From an uncultured Sutterella sp. (lineage in GTDB: Bacteria; Pseudomonadota; Gammaproteobacteria; Burkholderiales; Burkholderiaceae_F): a stretch of DNA of 33,081 nucleotides. Positions 15,220-23,087 of the stretch are shown in pieces. Below the pieces are notes generated by a model. The model worked only from the letters and a program-made list of their open reading frames with translations. It was not told the DNA's origin and did no database searches. Every line of letters begins with the position of its first letter. The first letter of the stretch is position 1. The position numbers and the translations under genes are program-made. The stretch is from contig CAJLHF010000022.1 in NCBI GenBank assembly GCA_905206365.1, forward strand, positions 1 through 33,081, in the 5' to 3' direction.

Positions 15220-15501
15220 GACGGTCTCCGGGGAAACAAAGGATTAGCCCGAATAGTCTACTCGCGGCCGCTTGGCTTTCTGCCTAAAATTGGTGCGATC
15301 CGTACTCTTTCTTTGTCGCAAGGCCGCCGCCCGGCGACCGATGAAGCAAAGAGGTATATGCAGCGGGCGACCTCGAGGACCCCTCGCGCCCGTCAGCCTT
15401 CAGGCCGAGTGCCGGACGGCCGTTCCCGCGAACGAGCTCCGTCCCTTCGGCAGCGCGGTCGCCTCGAGTGACCGTCGATACCAACCATAGGGGAAAGAAC
15501 C
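15220..15501 (+). promoter_or_regulatory. 282-base divergent gap and probable leader of the 2-oxoacid oxidoreductase operon
   Basis: No convincing gene is present. GGCGACC occurs twice (15333-15339 and 15366-15372), and its complement GGTCGCC once (15457-15463), so two alternative long-range stems are possible. A local stem GGCCG/CGGCC lies at about 15403-15420. A GTATAT at about 15354-15359 is a weak -10. An AGGGGAAAG ribosome site (15489-15497) serves the GTG at 15502. It does not match a riboswitch class that I recognise. Confidence 0.35.
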
Positions 15502-16080
15502 GTGTTCCAAATTCGTATCCACGGCCGCGGCGGGCAAGGCGTCGTTACGGCGGCGGAGATGCTCGCTCTGGCGGGCTTCATGGAAGGGCACCAGGCTCAG
15601 GCCTTCCCGAGCTTCGGCTCCGAACGTACGGGAGCGCCCGTCGTGGCGTTCGCCCGACTCAGTCCCAGGGAAATTCGTCTTCGCGAACCCGTGCTCGAAC
15701 CCGATGTCGTTTTGGTGCAGGATCGCACGTTACTCGACAGCGTCGACGTCTTTGCCGGCCTCAAGCCCGAGGGTTACGTGCTCATCAATTCGAGCCGCTC
15801 TCCCGAAGAGCTCGGTCTCGGCGAACTCGTCGAACGTCTGCCCGCGGGCCACGTTCTGACGGTTCCCGCCACGCACTACGCGCTAGAAAAGATCGGTCGT
15901 CCGTTGCCGGGCGCCGCCATGCTCGCGGGTTTTGCCGCCATGACTGGCATGATGAAGCTCGAAAGCGTGCAGGCTGCCTACAACGCCAAGTTCTCGGGTC
16001 GCGTCGCTCAGGCCAACGCCGACGTGGCCGAACTCGCATTCCGTGCCGTCAAGTTGAGTCTGGGAGAAGAACATGCTTAA
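15502..16080 (+). CDS. 2-oxoacid:acceptor oxidoreductase, gamma subunit
   Basis: A 192-residue subunit starting at GTG behind AGGGGAAAG. Family hallmarks are the start IRIHGRGGQGVVTAAEML, then QAFPSFGSERTGAPVVAFAR at about 33-52 and LINSSRSPEEL near 93-103. The gamma subunit binds the CoA side of substrates in pyruvate, 2-oxoisovalerate and phenylglyoxylate oxidoreductases. Its stop overlaps the alpha-subunit start by eight bases (ATGCTTAA). The separate gamma polypeptide, ahead of alpha, is the archaeal/PadE-like arrangement rather than the single-chain NifJ type. Substrate cannot be fixed from sequence. Confidence 0.9.
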   Translation: MFQIRIHGRGGQGVVTAAEMLALAGFMEGHQAQAFPSFGSERTGAPVVAFARLSPREIRLREPVLEPDVVLVQDRTLLDSVDVFAGLKPEGYVLINSSRSPEELGLGELVERLPAGHVLTVPATHYALEKIGRPLPGAAMLAGFAAMTGMMKLESVQAAYNAKFSGRVAQANADVAELAFRAVKLSLGEEHA

Positions 16081-17338
16081 GCAACTCGAAGGGAGTCAGG
16101 GTGTTGCGCAGGCCGTCGCGCTTTGCCGCCCGGAAGTGGTCTGCGCGTACCCGATTTCGCCTCAGACCCACATCGTCGAACACCTCGGTCTTTTGTGCCG
16201 CAAGGGTATTTTGAAGGACTGCGAGTACATCAACGTCGAGAGCGAATTCGCGGCCATGTCGGTGGCGCTCGGCGCCTCAGTGGCGGGGGCCCGCGCCTAT
16301 ACGGCCACGGCGAGCCAGGGGTTGCTTTACATGGTCGAAGCCGTCTACAACGCCAGCGGCTTGGGTCTGCCCGTCGTCATGACGGTGGCCAACCGTGCGA
16401 TCGGCGCGCCCATCAACATCTGGAACGACCACTCCGACTCGATGAGTCAGCGCGACAGCGGCTGGATCCAGCTCTTTGCGGAAACGAACCAGGAAGCGTG
16501 TGATCTGCACATCGAAGCCTTCAAGATCGCCGAAGAGATGTCGATCCCGGTGATGGTGTGCATGGACGGGTTCGTGCTTACGCACGCGTTCGAACGCATG
16601 GACATTCCCGAACAGGGAGAGGTCGATGCATTCCTGCCGCCCTATCGTCCCCGTCAGGTGCTTGATCCTGATCATCCGTATTCTATTGGCGCCATGGTCG
16701 GCCCCGAAGCCTTTACGGAAGTGCGCTACCTCGCGCACCGTCGCATGCTTGATGCGCTGCCCGTGATCGAACGCACGGCCGAGGAGTTCAAGGTGGCCTT
16801 CGGACGCGAAGCAGGCGGGCTTGTCTCGAGTTATCGCATGGAAGACGCCGAGGTGTGCGTCTTTGCCATGGGCTCGATTCTCGGCACCATCAAGGACACC
16901 GTGGACGAGCTGCGCGAGGGTGGCATGAAGATCGGCGTCGTCGGTCTCAAGTGCTACCGTCCGTTCCCCGAAAAGGCGGTTCGGGAGGCGCTCGGTAAGG
17001 TGCGTGCTGTGGTGGTCGTCGAACGTCAGGTTAGCTCCGGCATGGGCGGAGCGTTGTCGCTCGACGTGATGAAGGCTTTGCGCGGACTTCCCGTCGAACA
17101 GATTTCTGTCGTGGCCGGCCTCGGTGGCCGTCCCGTCACCAAGGTGTCGCTCGCCAATTGTTTAACCCGTGCGGTCGCGGGCGAAATCACCGACGAACCG
17201 TACTTCCTCGATCTTGATCGGGAACTCGTCGACGCCCAGCTCGAACGCGAGCGCAATGCTCATCACATCGGCCCCTTGCCCGAAGCCCTCAATCGCGACA
17301 TCGCCGCCCGCAAACTCGCGCGCGGCGAGGAGATCTAA
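16073..17338 (+). CDS. 2-oxoacid:acceptor oxidoreductase, alpha subunit
   Basis: A 421-residue subunit similar to PorA/PadG. It has the opening GSQGVAQAVALCRPEVVCAY then PISPQTHIVEHL, the VESEFAAMSVALGASVAGAR segment at about 55-74 with the conserved Glu that activates thiamine diphosphate, ATASQGLLYMVEAVY, and a C-terminal half with VGLKCYRPFPEKAVREAL. It catalyses CoA-dependent oxidative decarboxylation of a 2-oxoacid with the beta subunit. It follows the gamma gene with overlap and precedes beta by two bases. The GLPVVMTVANRAIGAP stretch is close to pyruvate-type enzymes, but aromatic 2-oxoacids remain possible. Confidence 0.92.
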   Translation: MLKQLEGSQGVAQAVALCRPEVVCAYPISPQTHIVEHLGLLCRKGILKDCEYINVESEFAAMSVALGASVAGARAYTATASQGLLYMVEAVYNASGLGLPVVMTVANRAIGAPINIWNDHSDSMSQRDSGWIQLFAETNQEACDLHIEAFKIAEEMSIPVMVCMDGFVLTHAFERMDIPEQGEVDAFLPPYRPRQVLDPDHPYSIGAMVGPEAFTEVRYLAHRRMLDALPVIERTAEEFKVAFGREAGGLVSSYRMEDAEVCVFAMGSILGTIKDTVDELREGGMKIGVVGLKCYRPFPEKAVREALGKVRAVVVVERQVSSGMGGALSLDVMKALRGLPVEQISVVAGLGGRPVTKVSLANCLTRAVAGEITDEPYFLDLDRELVDAQLERERNAHHIGPLPEALNRDIAARKLARGEEI

Positions 17339-17340
17339 TC

Positions 17341-18408
17341 ATGAACGAGCAGCAGATCCACTTTTATCAGACGGGCACCTTCACGGTGGGCAACCGTCTT
17401 CTCGATCCGTCTCAGCGTTCGGTTCAGTCGTCGATGGATCGCTCGAATTCGCTCAATTCCGGTCACCGCGCCTGTCAGGGTTGCGGTGAGGCGCTCGGTG
17501 CCCGCTATGCGGTCGACGCGGCGATGCGGGCCGTCAACGGCCGCCTCGCGGCGGCGAACGCCACGGGGTGCCTTGAGGTCTTCTCGACGCCGTATCCGGA
17601 AACGAGCTGGCAGATGCCCTGGTTCCACTCGCTCTTCGGTAACACGGCGGCCGTTGCAACCGGCATGGCTGCGGCCTTCCGCGTGCGCGCGAAGAAGACT
17701 GGCACTCCCGTCACGCGCGTTCTGGCCATGGGCGGCGACGGCGGTACGACCGACATCGGTTTCGGGTGCCTCTCGGGGATGTTCGAACGCAACGACGACG
17801 TGCTCTACATCTGCTACGACAACGAGGCGTACATGAACACGGGCGTGCAACGCTCGTCGGCGACGCCTCCCGCGGCGCGCACGGCCACCACGCAGATTGC
17901 GGGCGAGGAGCCCGGCAACGCTTGGGGGCAGGGCAAGAACGTTCCGCTCATCGCCATGGCGCACGGTATTCCGTACGTCGCCACGGCGACGGTGGCGGAT
18001 TTGCGCGACCTCGAACGCAAGGTAACGAAGGCCATGTCGATTCGCGGTGCCCGCTACATCCACATCCTCGTTCCCTGCCCGCTCGGTTGGGGCTCGGCCT
18101 CGGGTCAGACGGTCCAGCTCGCGCGTCTGGCACACCAAACGGGGATCTTCCCGGTGTTCGAAGCTGAATACGGCAAGGTCACCGGCGTCCAGACCATCCG
18201 CCGCAAGGAGCCCGTGGAAAGTTATCTGAAGCTTCAGAAGCGCTTCGCGCACCTCTTCGGTCGCAACGGCGACCCCGAAGTGCTCGAACGCATTCAGGCC
18301 ATGGCGGACAACAACATCGAAAAGTTCGGTCTGCTCGATCTTGACGACGAGACGGCCTCCGTCGTTCCGGTGCCCGAACAGGGTGAAGAACGCGCGCACA
18401 CGATTTGA
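17341..18408 (+). CDS. 2-oxoacid:acceptor oxidoreductase, beta subunit (TPP, 4Fe-4S)
   Basis: A 355-residue subunit. Cys45 and Cys48 (CQGCGE), Cys77 and Cys246 are placed as the four ligands of the proximal [4Fe-4S] cluster. The thiamine diphosphate/Mg motif starts GGDGGTTDIGFGCLS (131-145), with Asp133, and continues to Asn161 in YDNEAYMNTG. The N-terminal 40 residues are an extension before the first Cys pair. The gene starts two bases after alpha, and the flavoprotein gene follows 11 bases later, so all four genes form one operon. This order (gamma, alpha, beta, flavoprotein) resembles the parts list of phenylglyoxylate:acceptor oxidoreductase PadEFGHI, in which PadH is a GltD-like FAD subunit. 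Confidence 0.92.
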   Translation: MNEQQIHFYQTGTFTVGNRLLDPSQRSVQSSMDRSNSLNSGHRACQGCGEALGARYAVDAAMRAVNGRLAAANATGCLEVFSTPYPETSWQMPWFHSLFGNTAAVATGMAAAFRVRAKKTGTPVTRVLAMGGDGGTTDIGFGCLSGMFERNDDVLYICYDNEAYMNTGVQRSSATPPAARTATTQIAGEEPGNAWGQGKNVPLIAMAHGIPYVATATVADLRDLERKVTKAMSIRGARYIHILVPCPLGWGSASGQTVQLARLAHQTGIFPVFEAEYGKVTGVQTIRRKEPVESYLKLQKRFAHLFGRNGDPEVLERIQAMADNNIEKFGLLDLDDETASVVPVPEQGEERAHTI

Positions 18409-18419
18409 GGAGAACGGTC

Positions 18420-20042
18420 GTGAACAAACCTTTTGCCATCACGCTCGACGTCGGGAGTTCGCTCGCCAACCGCACGGGTTCCTGGCGTACCGTGAAACCC
18501 GTTTATGTCAACCGTCTGCCGCCTTGCAATGCGAAGTGCCCGGCGGGAGAAAAGTGTCGCGACTGGCTCTTCCATGCCGAAAGCGGTCACTACGAAGACG
18601 CCTGGCGTACGATCATCGAAGACAATCCCTTCCCCGCTACGATGGGGCGCGTGTGCTACCACACGTGCGAGGGCGCTTGCAATCGCGCGGAACTTGACGA
18701 GTCGGTCGGCATCAACGCGGTGGAACGCTTCCTCGGCGACCACGCGCTCGAGAAGGGCTGGGCTTTCCCGAAGCCCGAAATCTCGAGCGGTCGTCGCGTT
18801 CTGGTGGTCGGCTCCGGGCCGGCCGGTCTTTCGGCCGCTTATCACCTCGCACGTCTCGGTCATGCCGTCCATGTCGTCGAAGCTGCTCCGCAGTCGGGCG
18901 GCATGATGCGTTACGGGATTCCCCGTTACCGTCTGCCCCGCGAAATTCTCGACAAGGAAGTTGCCCGCATCGAAGCGCTCGGCGTGACGATCGAATTCAA
19001 CCACGAGGTGACGGATCTCGCCGAGGAAATGAAGGTGGGCGGCTACGACGCCGTCTTCCTTGCCGTCGGCGCTTCGCAGGCCCGCAATGCCTACATTCCC
19101 GCCGGGGACGCCTCGCACATCCTCGACGCGGTGAGTGTGCTGCGCTCGATGGAAGGTGAAGAGCCTCCGATGCTCGGCCGACGCGTCGTGGTCTACGGCG
19201 GCGGTAACACCGCCATCGACGTTGCCCGTACGGCTCGCCGTCTCGGTGCCGAGCCCGTCGTCGTCTACCGACGCACGCGCGATCGCGCGCCCGCGCACGC
19301 CTTCGAAATCGAGGAGGCGCTCGAAGAAGGCGTTTCGATGAAGTGGCTTTCCACGATTGCTCAGGCCGAAAAGGGCGAAATCCGCATCGAGAAAATGAAG
19401 CTTGACGAGTCGGGCTATCCGCAGCCGACGGGCGAATATGAAACGGTCGAAGCCGATACCGTCGTGCTCGCGCTCGGTCAGCAGTCCAATCTCTCGTTTC
19501 TTGAGAAAATCGAAGGGTTTGAGATCGATCGCGACGTTCTCAAAGTGGACGAAAACTTCGCCACGGGCATTCCGGGTATTTATGCGGGCGGCGACATGGT
19601 TCCGGGCGATCGGAACGTCACGGCCGCGATCGGGCACGGCAAGCGCGCGGCCCGCGCGATTGACGCCTACCTGAAGGGTGAGGTCTATAAGGCTCCCGAG
19701 CCCGCGGCTCCGGCCACGTACGCCCGCCTCAACACCTGGTACTACAGCGACGCGCCGAAGACCGTGCGTCCGCAGCTCGACCTCATCCGCCGTCAGACGA
19801 CGTTCGACGAAGTGGTAGAGGGTCTCACCGAAGAAAACGCGCTCTTCGAAGCGCGTCGCTGCATGTCGTGCGGCAACTGTTTCGAGTGCGACAACTGTTA
19901 CGGCGTCTGCCCCGACAATGCGGTGATCAAGCTCGGTCCGGGCAAGAAGTTCGCCATCAACTACGACTACTGCAAGGGTTGCGGCATTTGCGCCCACGAA
20001 TGCCCCTGCGGTGCGATCGACATGGTGAGCGAAGACATCTGA
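18420..20042 (+). CDS. GltD-like FAD/NAD(P) oxidoreductase fused to a 2x[4Fe-4S] ferredoxin domain
   Basis: A 540-residue flavoprotein from GTG at 18420 (AGGAGA six to seven bases before). The N terminus has the GltD-type Fe-S cysteines (Cys36, 40, 46 and Cys79, 83, 87). The FAD fold is VVGSGPAG (129-136), and a second Rossmann motif YGGGNTAID binds NAD(P). From about residue 475 a ferredoxin domain follows: C-x2-C-x2-C-x2-C-x2-C-x3-CP, then CKGCGICAHECPCG. This joins a PorD-like electron carrier to a PadH/GltD-like unit, so electrons from the 2-oxoacid could pass to NAD(P)+ in one complex. No separate delta subunit exists in the operon. The first ferredoxin motif has two more cysteines than the usual four. 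Confidence 0.88.
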   Translation: MNKPFAITLDVGSSLANRTGSWRTVKPVYVNRLPPCNAKCPAGEKCRDWLFHAESGHYEDAWRTIIEDNPFPATMGRVCYHTCEGACNRAELDESVGINAVERFLGDHALEKGWAFPKPEISSGRRVLVVGSGPAGLSAAYHLARLGHAVHVVEAAPQSGGMMRYGIPRYRLPREILDKEVARIEALGVTIEFNHEVTDLAEEMKVGGYDAVFLAVGASQARNAYIPAGDASHILDAVSVLRSMEGEEPPMLGRRVVVYGGGNTAIDVARTARRLGAEPVVVYRRTRDRAPAHAFEIEEALEEGVSMKWLSTIAQAEKGEIRIEKMKLDESGYPQPTGEYETVEADTVVLALGQQSNLSFLEKIEGFEIDRDVLKVDENFATGIPGIYAGGDMVPGDRNVTAAIGHGKRAARAIDAYLKGEVYKAPEPAAPATYARLNTWYYSDAPKTVRPQLDLIRRQTTFDEVVEGLTEENALFEARRCMSCGNCFECDNCYGVCPDNAVIKLGPGKKFAINYDYCKGCGICAHECPCGAIDMVSEDI

Positions 20043-20052
20043 CGGATGTGCG

Positions 20053-20068
20053 GGGAGACGCGTCTCCC
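20053..20068. repeat. 16-base perfect palindrome
   Basis: GGGAGACG-CGTCTCCC lies 10 bases after the flavoprotein stop and before the terminator. It could be an operator or an additional hairpin at the 3' end of the operon. Confidence 0.5.
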
Positions 20069-20087
20069 GCCTTCATCAACGCGCACG

Positions 20088-20125
20088 CACCCCGACCGGG
20101 CAATCCGATCGGGGTGTTTTCTTTT
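20088..20125 (+). terminator. Intrinsic terminator between the oxidoreductase operon and narX
   Basis: CACCCCGACCGG (20088-20099) pairs with CCGATCGGGGTG (20105-20116) with one mismatch and a 5-base loop, then TTTTCTTTT. It ends 13 bases before the narX ATG and two bases before its ribosome site, so it also sits in the narX leader. Confidence 0.85.
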
Positions 20126-20138
20126 CGAAAGGACTCTT

Positions 20139-21929
20139 ATGCAGCTTCTGCAAACGTGGCTGGGGAGCCGATCGCTCTACCGGCAGTTTTCCACCGTCTT
20201 CCGTCTCATCGCCTGCTTCGTCGTTCTCGCGGCCGTACCCGCGCTCGTGCTGACGGAGCTGTCCTCGGGCTCGGGCGGAGCGATCAACGTGTCGGGGAGC
20301 CTGCGCATGCAGAGCTACAAACTGACGTTCGTCGTCTCCAATCCCTATTCAACCGCTCTCGAGCGTCGGCGCAACACGCTCGAAGCCGTAGCCGAACTCG
20401 AAAAGCGGCTCTCAAGCCCCGACCTGATCAAGGACGTTCCGAAAGAAGCGGACGACCCCGTGCGCACACGCTATCGCAATCTTCTGGAAACCTTTGACAA
20501 GGAGATGAAGCCGTTGGCGCTCGAGTCGATCGAGAGTGAAAGCGCGCGGCGCCTCTTCATGGGACGCATCGTCGCCTTCGTCGACGATGTGGACGTGTTC
20601 GTTCGAGCTCTCGAAGAGAATCTGACGCGGCGACTGAGCATTTTGAAAATTCTTCTGAGCGTGACGTTGCTCGGTGCCGTGGGCGTTACGTATGTGATGT
20701 TGCGAACGCTACAGCGGCGGATTTTCGTGCCGCTCACCGAGCTCGAAGACGCCGTCGACGGCGTGCGCCGCGGAGACTTCTCCGTGCGACTTCAGGGACT
20801 TGAGAACAACGAAATCGGGCGCCTGGGTTGGGGGTTTAACTTCATGGTGAAGGAACTCGAGCGTCTCTACGGATCGCTGGAAGCGGAGGTCGCGAAAAAG
20901 ACGGTCGACCTCGATCGACGCAATCAGGGGCTCACGTTTCTGCATCGGACGAGCGAACGGTTGCAGTCGGGCGACGCCGACTTGAAGCGCGTTGCCTCCG
21001 AGGTACTGGAGGACGCAATCGCTTTTTCGGGTGCCCGTGCGAGCGCCGTTCTTCTGCATTCGGCCTCGGGCGAAAACGCGTACGAATTTGCTCGTACGTC
21101 GGGTTGGAGCGAGGAAGCACAGCGATCGGAGCACGTGTTGGAGCTTCCTGTCGTCGGTCGGCACGATGCGTGCTTCGGCGCGTTGAAGGTGTGCTTTGAG
21201 AGACCTTGTCCAGATTGGAAGCGCAACGTGCTCGCGCTCGTTGCGGGTACGCTCGGCCGGGCTCTGGCGGCCGAGCGCAGGGCGTCGGGCGAGCGACGGC
21301 TCGCCGTTCTCGAAGAGCGTTCGACGATCGCGCGCGAGTTGCACGACTCGATCGCACAGTCGCTTTCTTTCGCGCGCATCCAGCTTCTGCGTCTGAGACT
21401 CGGCCTTGAGCGCAACGCCCCCAAGGACGAAACGATGTCGATTCTCGCAGAGCTTCAGGAGGGAGTTGGGACTGCGTATCGACAACTGCGCCAGGTCCTG
21501 ACGGCTTTTCGCCTGCAAATATCGGGCGACGGTCTCGACGGGGCGCTACGATCCGCGGTCGACGAATTCGCGTCGCGCACGGGTATCGAGACGGCGCTCG
21601 ACAATACGTTGCCCGACTACGAGTCGACGGCGAACGACCAGGTGCATCTCGTGCATATCCTGCGCGAGGCGCTCGCCAACATCGAAAAGCACGCGAAGGC
21701 CGCACATGTCGCCGTTCGGATCGAACCGCTCGGCGAAGACGGCTTCCGTCTCGAGGTGTGCGACGACGGGATCGGGATTCCCGAACACGCGGAAAAAGAT
21801 ATGCACTTCGGGCTCTCGATCATGCGCGAGCGTGCCCAGGCGCTCAAGGCCGACATCCGCATCGAGCGGCGCGCCGAAGGCGGAACGCGGGTGCTCGTCG
21901 AGCGCTCCGGGAAACGGACGGATCGTTAA
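20139..21929 (+). CDS. NarX-like nitrate/nitrite sensor histidine kinase
   Basis: A 596-residue membrane kinase starting MQLLQTWLGSRS, with AAAGGA 20128-20133. A first TM helix is followed by the nitrate-binding P-box, GGAINVSGSLRMQSYKL at about 46-62, nearly identical to the NarX/NarQ pattern. A periplasmic four-helix part, TM2 (about 168-190) and a HAMP linker follow. A GAF-like central module carries Cys345, Cys352 and Cys357 (C-x6-C-x4-C). The HisKA_3 phospho-acceptor is His402 in ARELHDSIAQSL. The HATPase has REALANIEKHAKA and DDGIGIPE. It likely phosphorylates the NarL-like regulator encoded next. Its nearest target is the nap operon downstream. NarX and NarQ cannot be firmly separated. 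Confidence 0.92.
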   Translation: MQLLQTWLGSRSLYRQFSTVFRLIACFVVLAAVPALVLTELSSGSGGAINVSGSLRMQSYKLTFVVSNPYSTALERRRNTLEAVAELEKRLSSPDLIKDVPKEADDPVRTRYRNLLETFDKEMKPLALESIESESARRLFMGRIVAFVDDVDVFVRALEENLTRRLSILKILLSVTLLGAVGVTYVMLRTLQRRIFVPLTELEDAVDGVRRGDFSVRLQGLENNEIGRLGWGFNFMVKELERLYGSLEAEVAKKTVDLDRRNQGLTFLHRTSERLQSGDADLKRVASEVLEDAIAFSGARASAVLLHSASGENAYEFARTSGWSEEAQRSEHVLELPVVGRHDACFGALKVCFERPCPDWKRNVLALVAGTLGRALAAERRASGERRLAVLEERSTIARELHDSIAQSLSFARIQLLRLRLGLERNAPKDETMSILAELQEGVGTAYRQLRQVLTAFRLQISGDGLDGALRSAVDEFASRTGIETALDNTLPDYESTANDQVHLVHILREALANIEKHAKAAHVAVRIEPLGEDGFRLEVCDDGIGIPEHAEKDMHFGLSIMRERAQALKADIRIERRAEGGTRVLVERSGKRTDR

Positions 21930-21951
21930 GGTCTGCGGGAACATTGGGACC

Positions 21952-21957
21952 TACAAT
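21952..21957 (+). promoter_or_regulatory. TACAAT box before narL
   Basis: A possible -10 element (CTACAATG) 46 bases before the NarL-like start, in the 73-base gap after the kinase. No good -35 is seen, so this may be weak or activator-dependent, adding a local promoter to read-through from the kinase gene. Confidence 0.3.
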
Positions 21958-22002
21958 GGACATTTCCATCCGCAGACGGACTCTGAAGGGAATCGACCCA
22001 TC

Positions 22003-22641
22003 ATGACCGAAAAAGAAAACTACCGCATTCTCGTCGTGGACGACCATCCGCTTTTCCGTCGAGGCGTACGCGAGCTGCTGTGTCTCGATCCAGGGATCGA
22101 GGTGGTCGGCGAGGCGGGTACGCGCGAAGAGGCGGTGGAACTCGCCCGCAAGCTCGAGCCCGATCTGACAGTGCTCGATCTGAACATGAAAGGCTCGTCG
22201 GGCGTTGAAATCCTGACGCTTCTCAAAGAAGAGGACCCCTCGCGTCGCGTGGTGATCTTGACGGTAAGTGACTCAGGCGAGGATCTCACCGCCTGCATTC
22301 GAGCGGGCGCGGACGGCTACTTCCTGAAGGATATGGAGCCTGAGCGCTTTCTTGAGGCCGTGCGTCGCACGCTCGAAGGACAGCTGATCGTCGCGCCATC
22401 GATGGTGGTGTACCTCACGGAGATGGTTCGGGACGTGAAGTCCGATCCGATCGTGCAGTTGACCGAGCGCGAAAAAGACGTTTTGAAGCTCGTGGCACTG
22501 GGTTATACCAACAAAGACATCGCCCGAACGCTGGAGATCGCGGACGGAACCGTCAAGGGGCACGTGAAGCACCTGCTCAAGAAACTCGGCTTCAAAAGCC
22601 GTGTCGAAGCGGCCGTCTGGGCGTCGGGGCAGAAGCTCTGA
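22003..22641 (+). CDS. NarL/FixJ-family response regulator
   Basis: A 212-residue regulator starting MTEKENYRILVVDDHPLFRR, with GAAGGGA at 21985-21991. The receiver domain carries the DDH acidic triplet, phospho-acceptor Asp59 in TVLDLNMKG, a Thr-Val-Ser switch region and Lys in FLKDM. The LuxR-type HTH runs LTEREKDVLKLVALGYTNKD to VKGHVKHLLKKLGF (about 148-195). NarL controls nitrate and nitrite respiration genes by binding heptamers near TACYNMT. Genes for nitrate reductase lie directly downstream on the other strand. A 16-codon reading frame ending in an ATGA overlap with this start is noted as unlikely. Confidence 0.93.
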   Translation: MTEKENYRILVVDDHPLFRRGVRELLCLDPGIEVVGEAGTREEAVELARKLEPDLTVLDLNMKGSSGVEILTLLKEEDPSRRVVILTVSDSGEDLTACIRAGADGYFLKDMEPERFLEAVRRTLEGQLIVAPSMVVYLTEMVRDVKSDPIVQLTEREKDVLKLVALGYTNKDIARTLEIADGTVKGHVKHLLKKLGFKSRVEAAVWASGQKL

Positions 22642-22673
22642 TCGAAATCTCCGCGGTGCAGGTTGCAACGAAA

Positions 22674-22711
22674 ATGAAAGAGCGACGGATTTCGGACCGT
22701 CGCTCTTTCAT
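22674..22711. terminator. Bidirectional terminator between narL and napB
   Basis: ATGAAAGAGCGACGG and CCGTCGCTCTTTCAT form a perfect 15-bp stem with an 8-base loop. It lies between the convergent narL-like and nap operon ends. The A/T part of the stem stands in for a U-tract. Confidence 0.8.
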
Positions 22712-22725
22712 AAGGAGCGCCTTCG

Positions 22726-23076
22726 TCAGTGTACGGGGGCATTTGGATCGGCGGGCTCGTACGAGGGCGCCTGCGTATCCTTCGAGACGTGGCAGAGCGT
22801 GCACTCGTAGCGCTCGCCCGAAAGGCGTTCGCCGAAGTAGTGCGAGCGGGGAATCTGTCCCTTCGCGCGATCGGTGCCTTCTTTTTGCGGACGGTGACAC
22901 ATCACGCACGCGTTTTTGTCGGGCGTGATCGGCAGGTAATCGGCGGTCGGGTGCGGCACGGGCGTGGGCGCACCCGAAGCACCGGGCAACTCCGCACTCG
23001 AAGCGGAGAATGCGGCGAGGCCGAGCATGCAACCGACCGAAGCCGTGAAGATGCGGATGGAAAGAGGGGTCGTCAT
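22726..23076 (-). CDS. napB: Periplasmic nitrate reductase, dihaem cytochrome c subunit
   Basis: A 116-residue secreted protein with a signal peptide (about 1-28, FSASSA-E). Two c-type haem sites are present: CVMCH (57-61) and CTLCH (92-96). Further His residues, including the one in RSHYFGE, are placed to serve as axial ligands as in NapB. Mature size is about 88 residues, shorter than the E. coli subunit. NapB carries electrons to NapA in the periplasm. It is the last gene of the nap operon, 11 bases after napH. Confidence 0.92.
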   Translation of the reverse strand: MTTPLSIRIFTASVGCMLGLAAFSASSAELPGASGAPTPVPHPTADYLPITPDKNACVMCHRPQKEGTDRAKGQIPRSHYFGERLSGERYECTLCHVSKDTQAPSYEPADPNAPVH

Positions 23077-23087
23077 GGAGATCTCCT

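Noticed and set aside
15272..15490. Small open frames in the gap before the 2-oxoacid oxidoreductase genes
   Set aside because: No ribosome site and no family match; Arg/Pro/Ala-rich as expected by chance in GC-rich DNA.
18294..19997. 567-codon open frame antisense to the flavoprotein gene
   Set aside because: Composition and lack of motifs mark it as a shadow. The sense strand carries FAD and Fe-S motifs.
21957..22006. 16-codon frame ending in an ATGA overlap with the narL-like start
   Set aside because: It has no ribosome site of its own and starts inside the TACAAT box. Possible leader peptide but unsupported.
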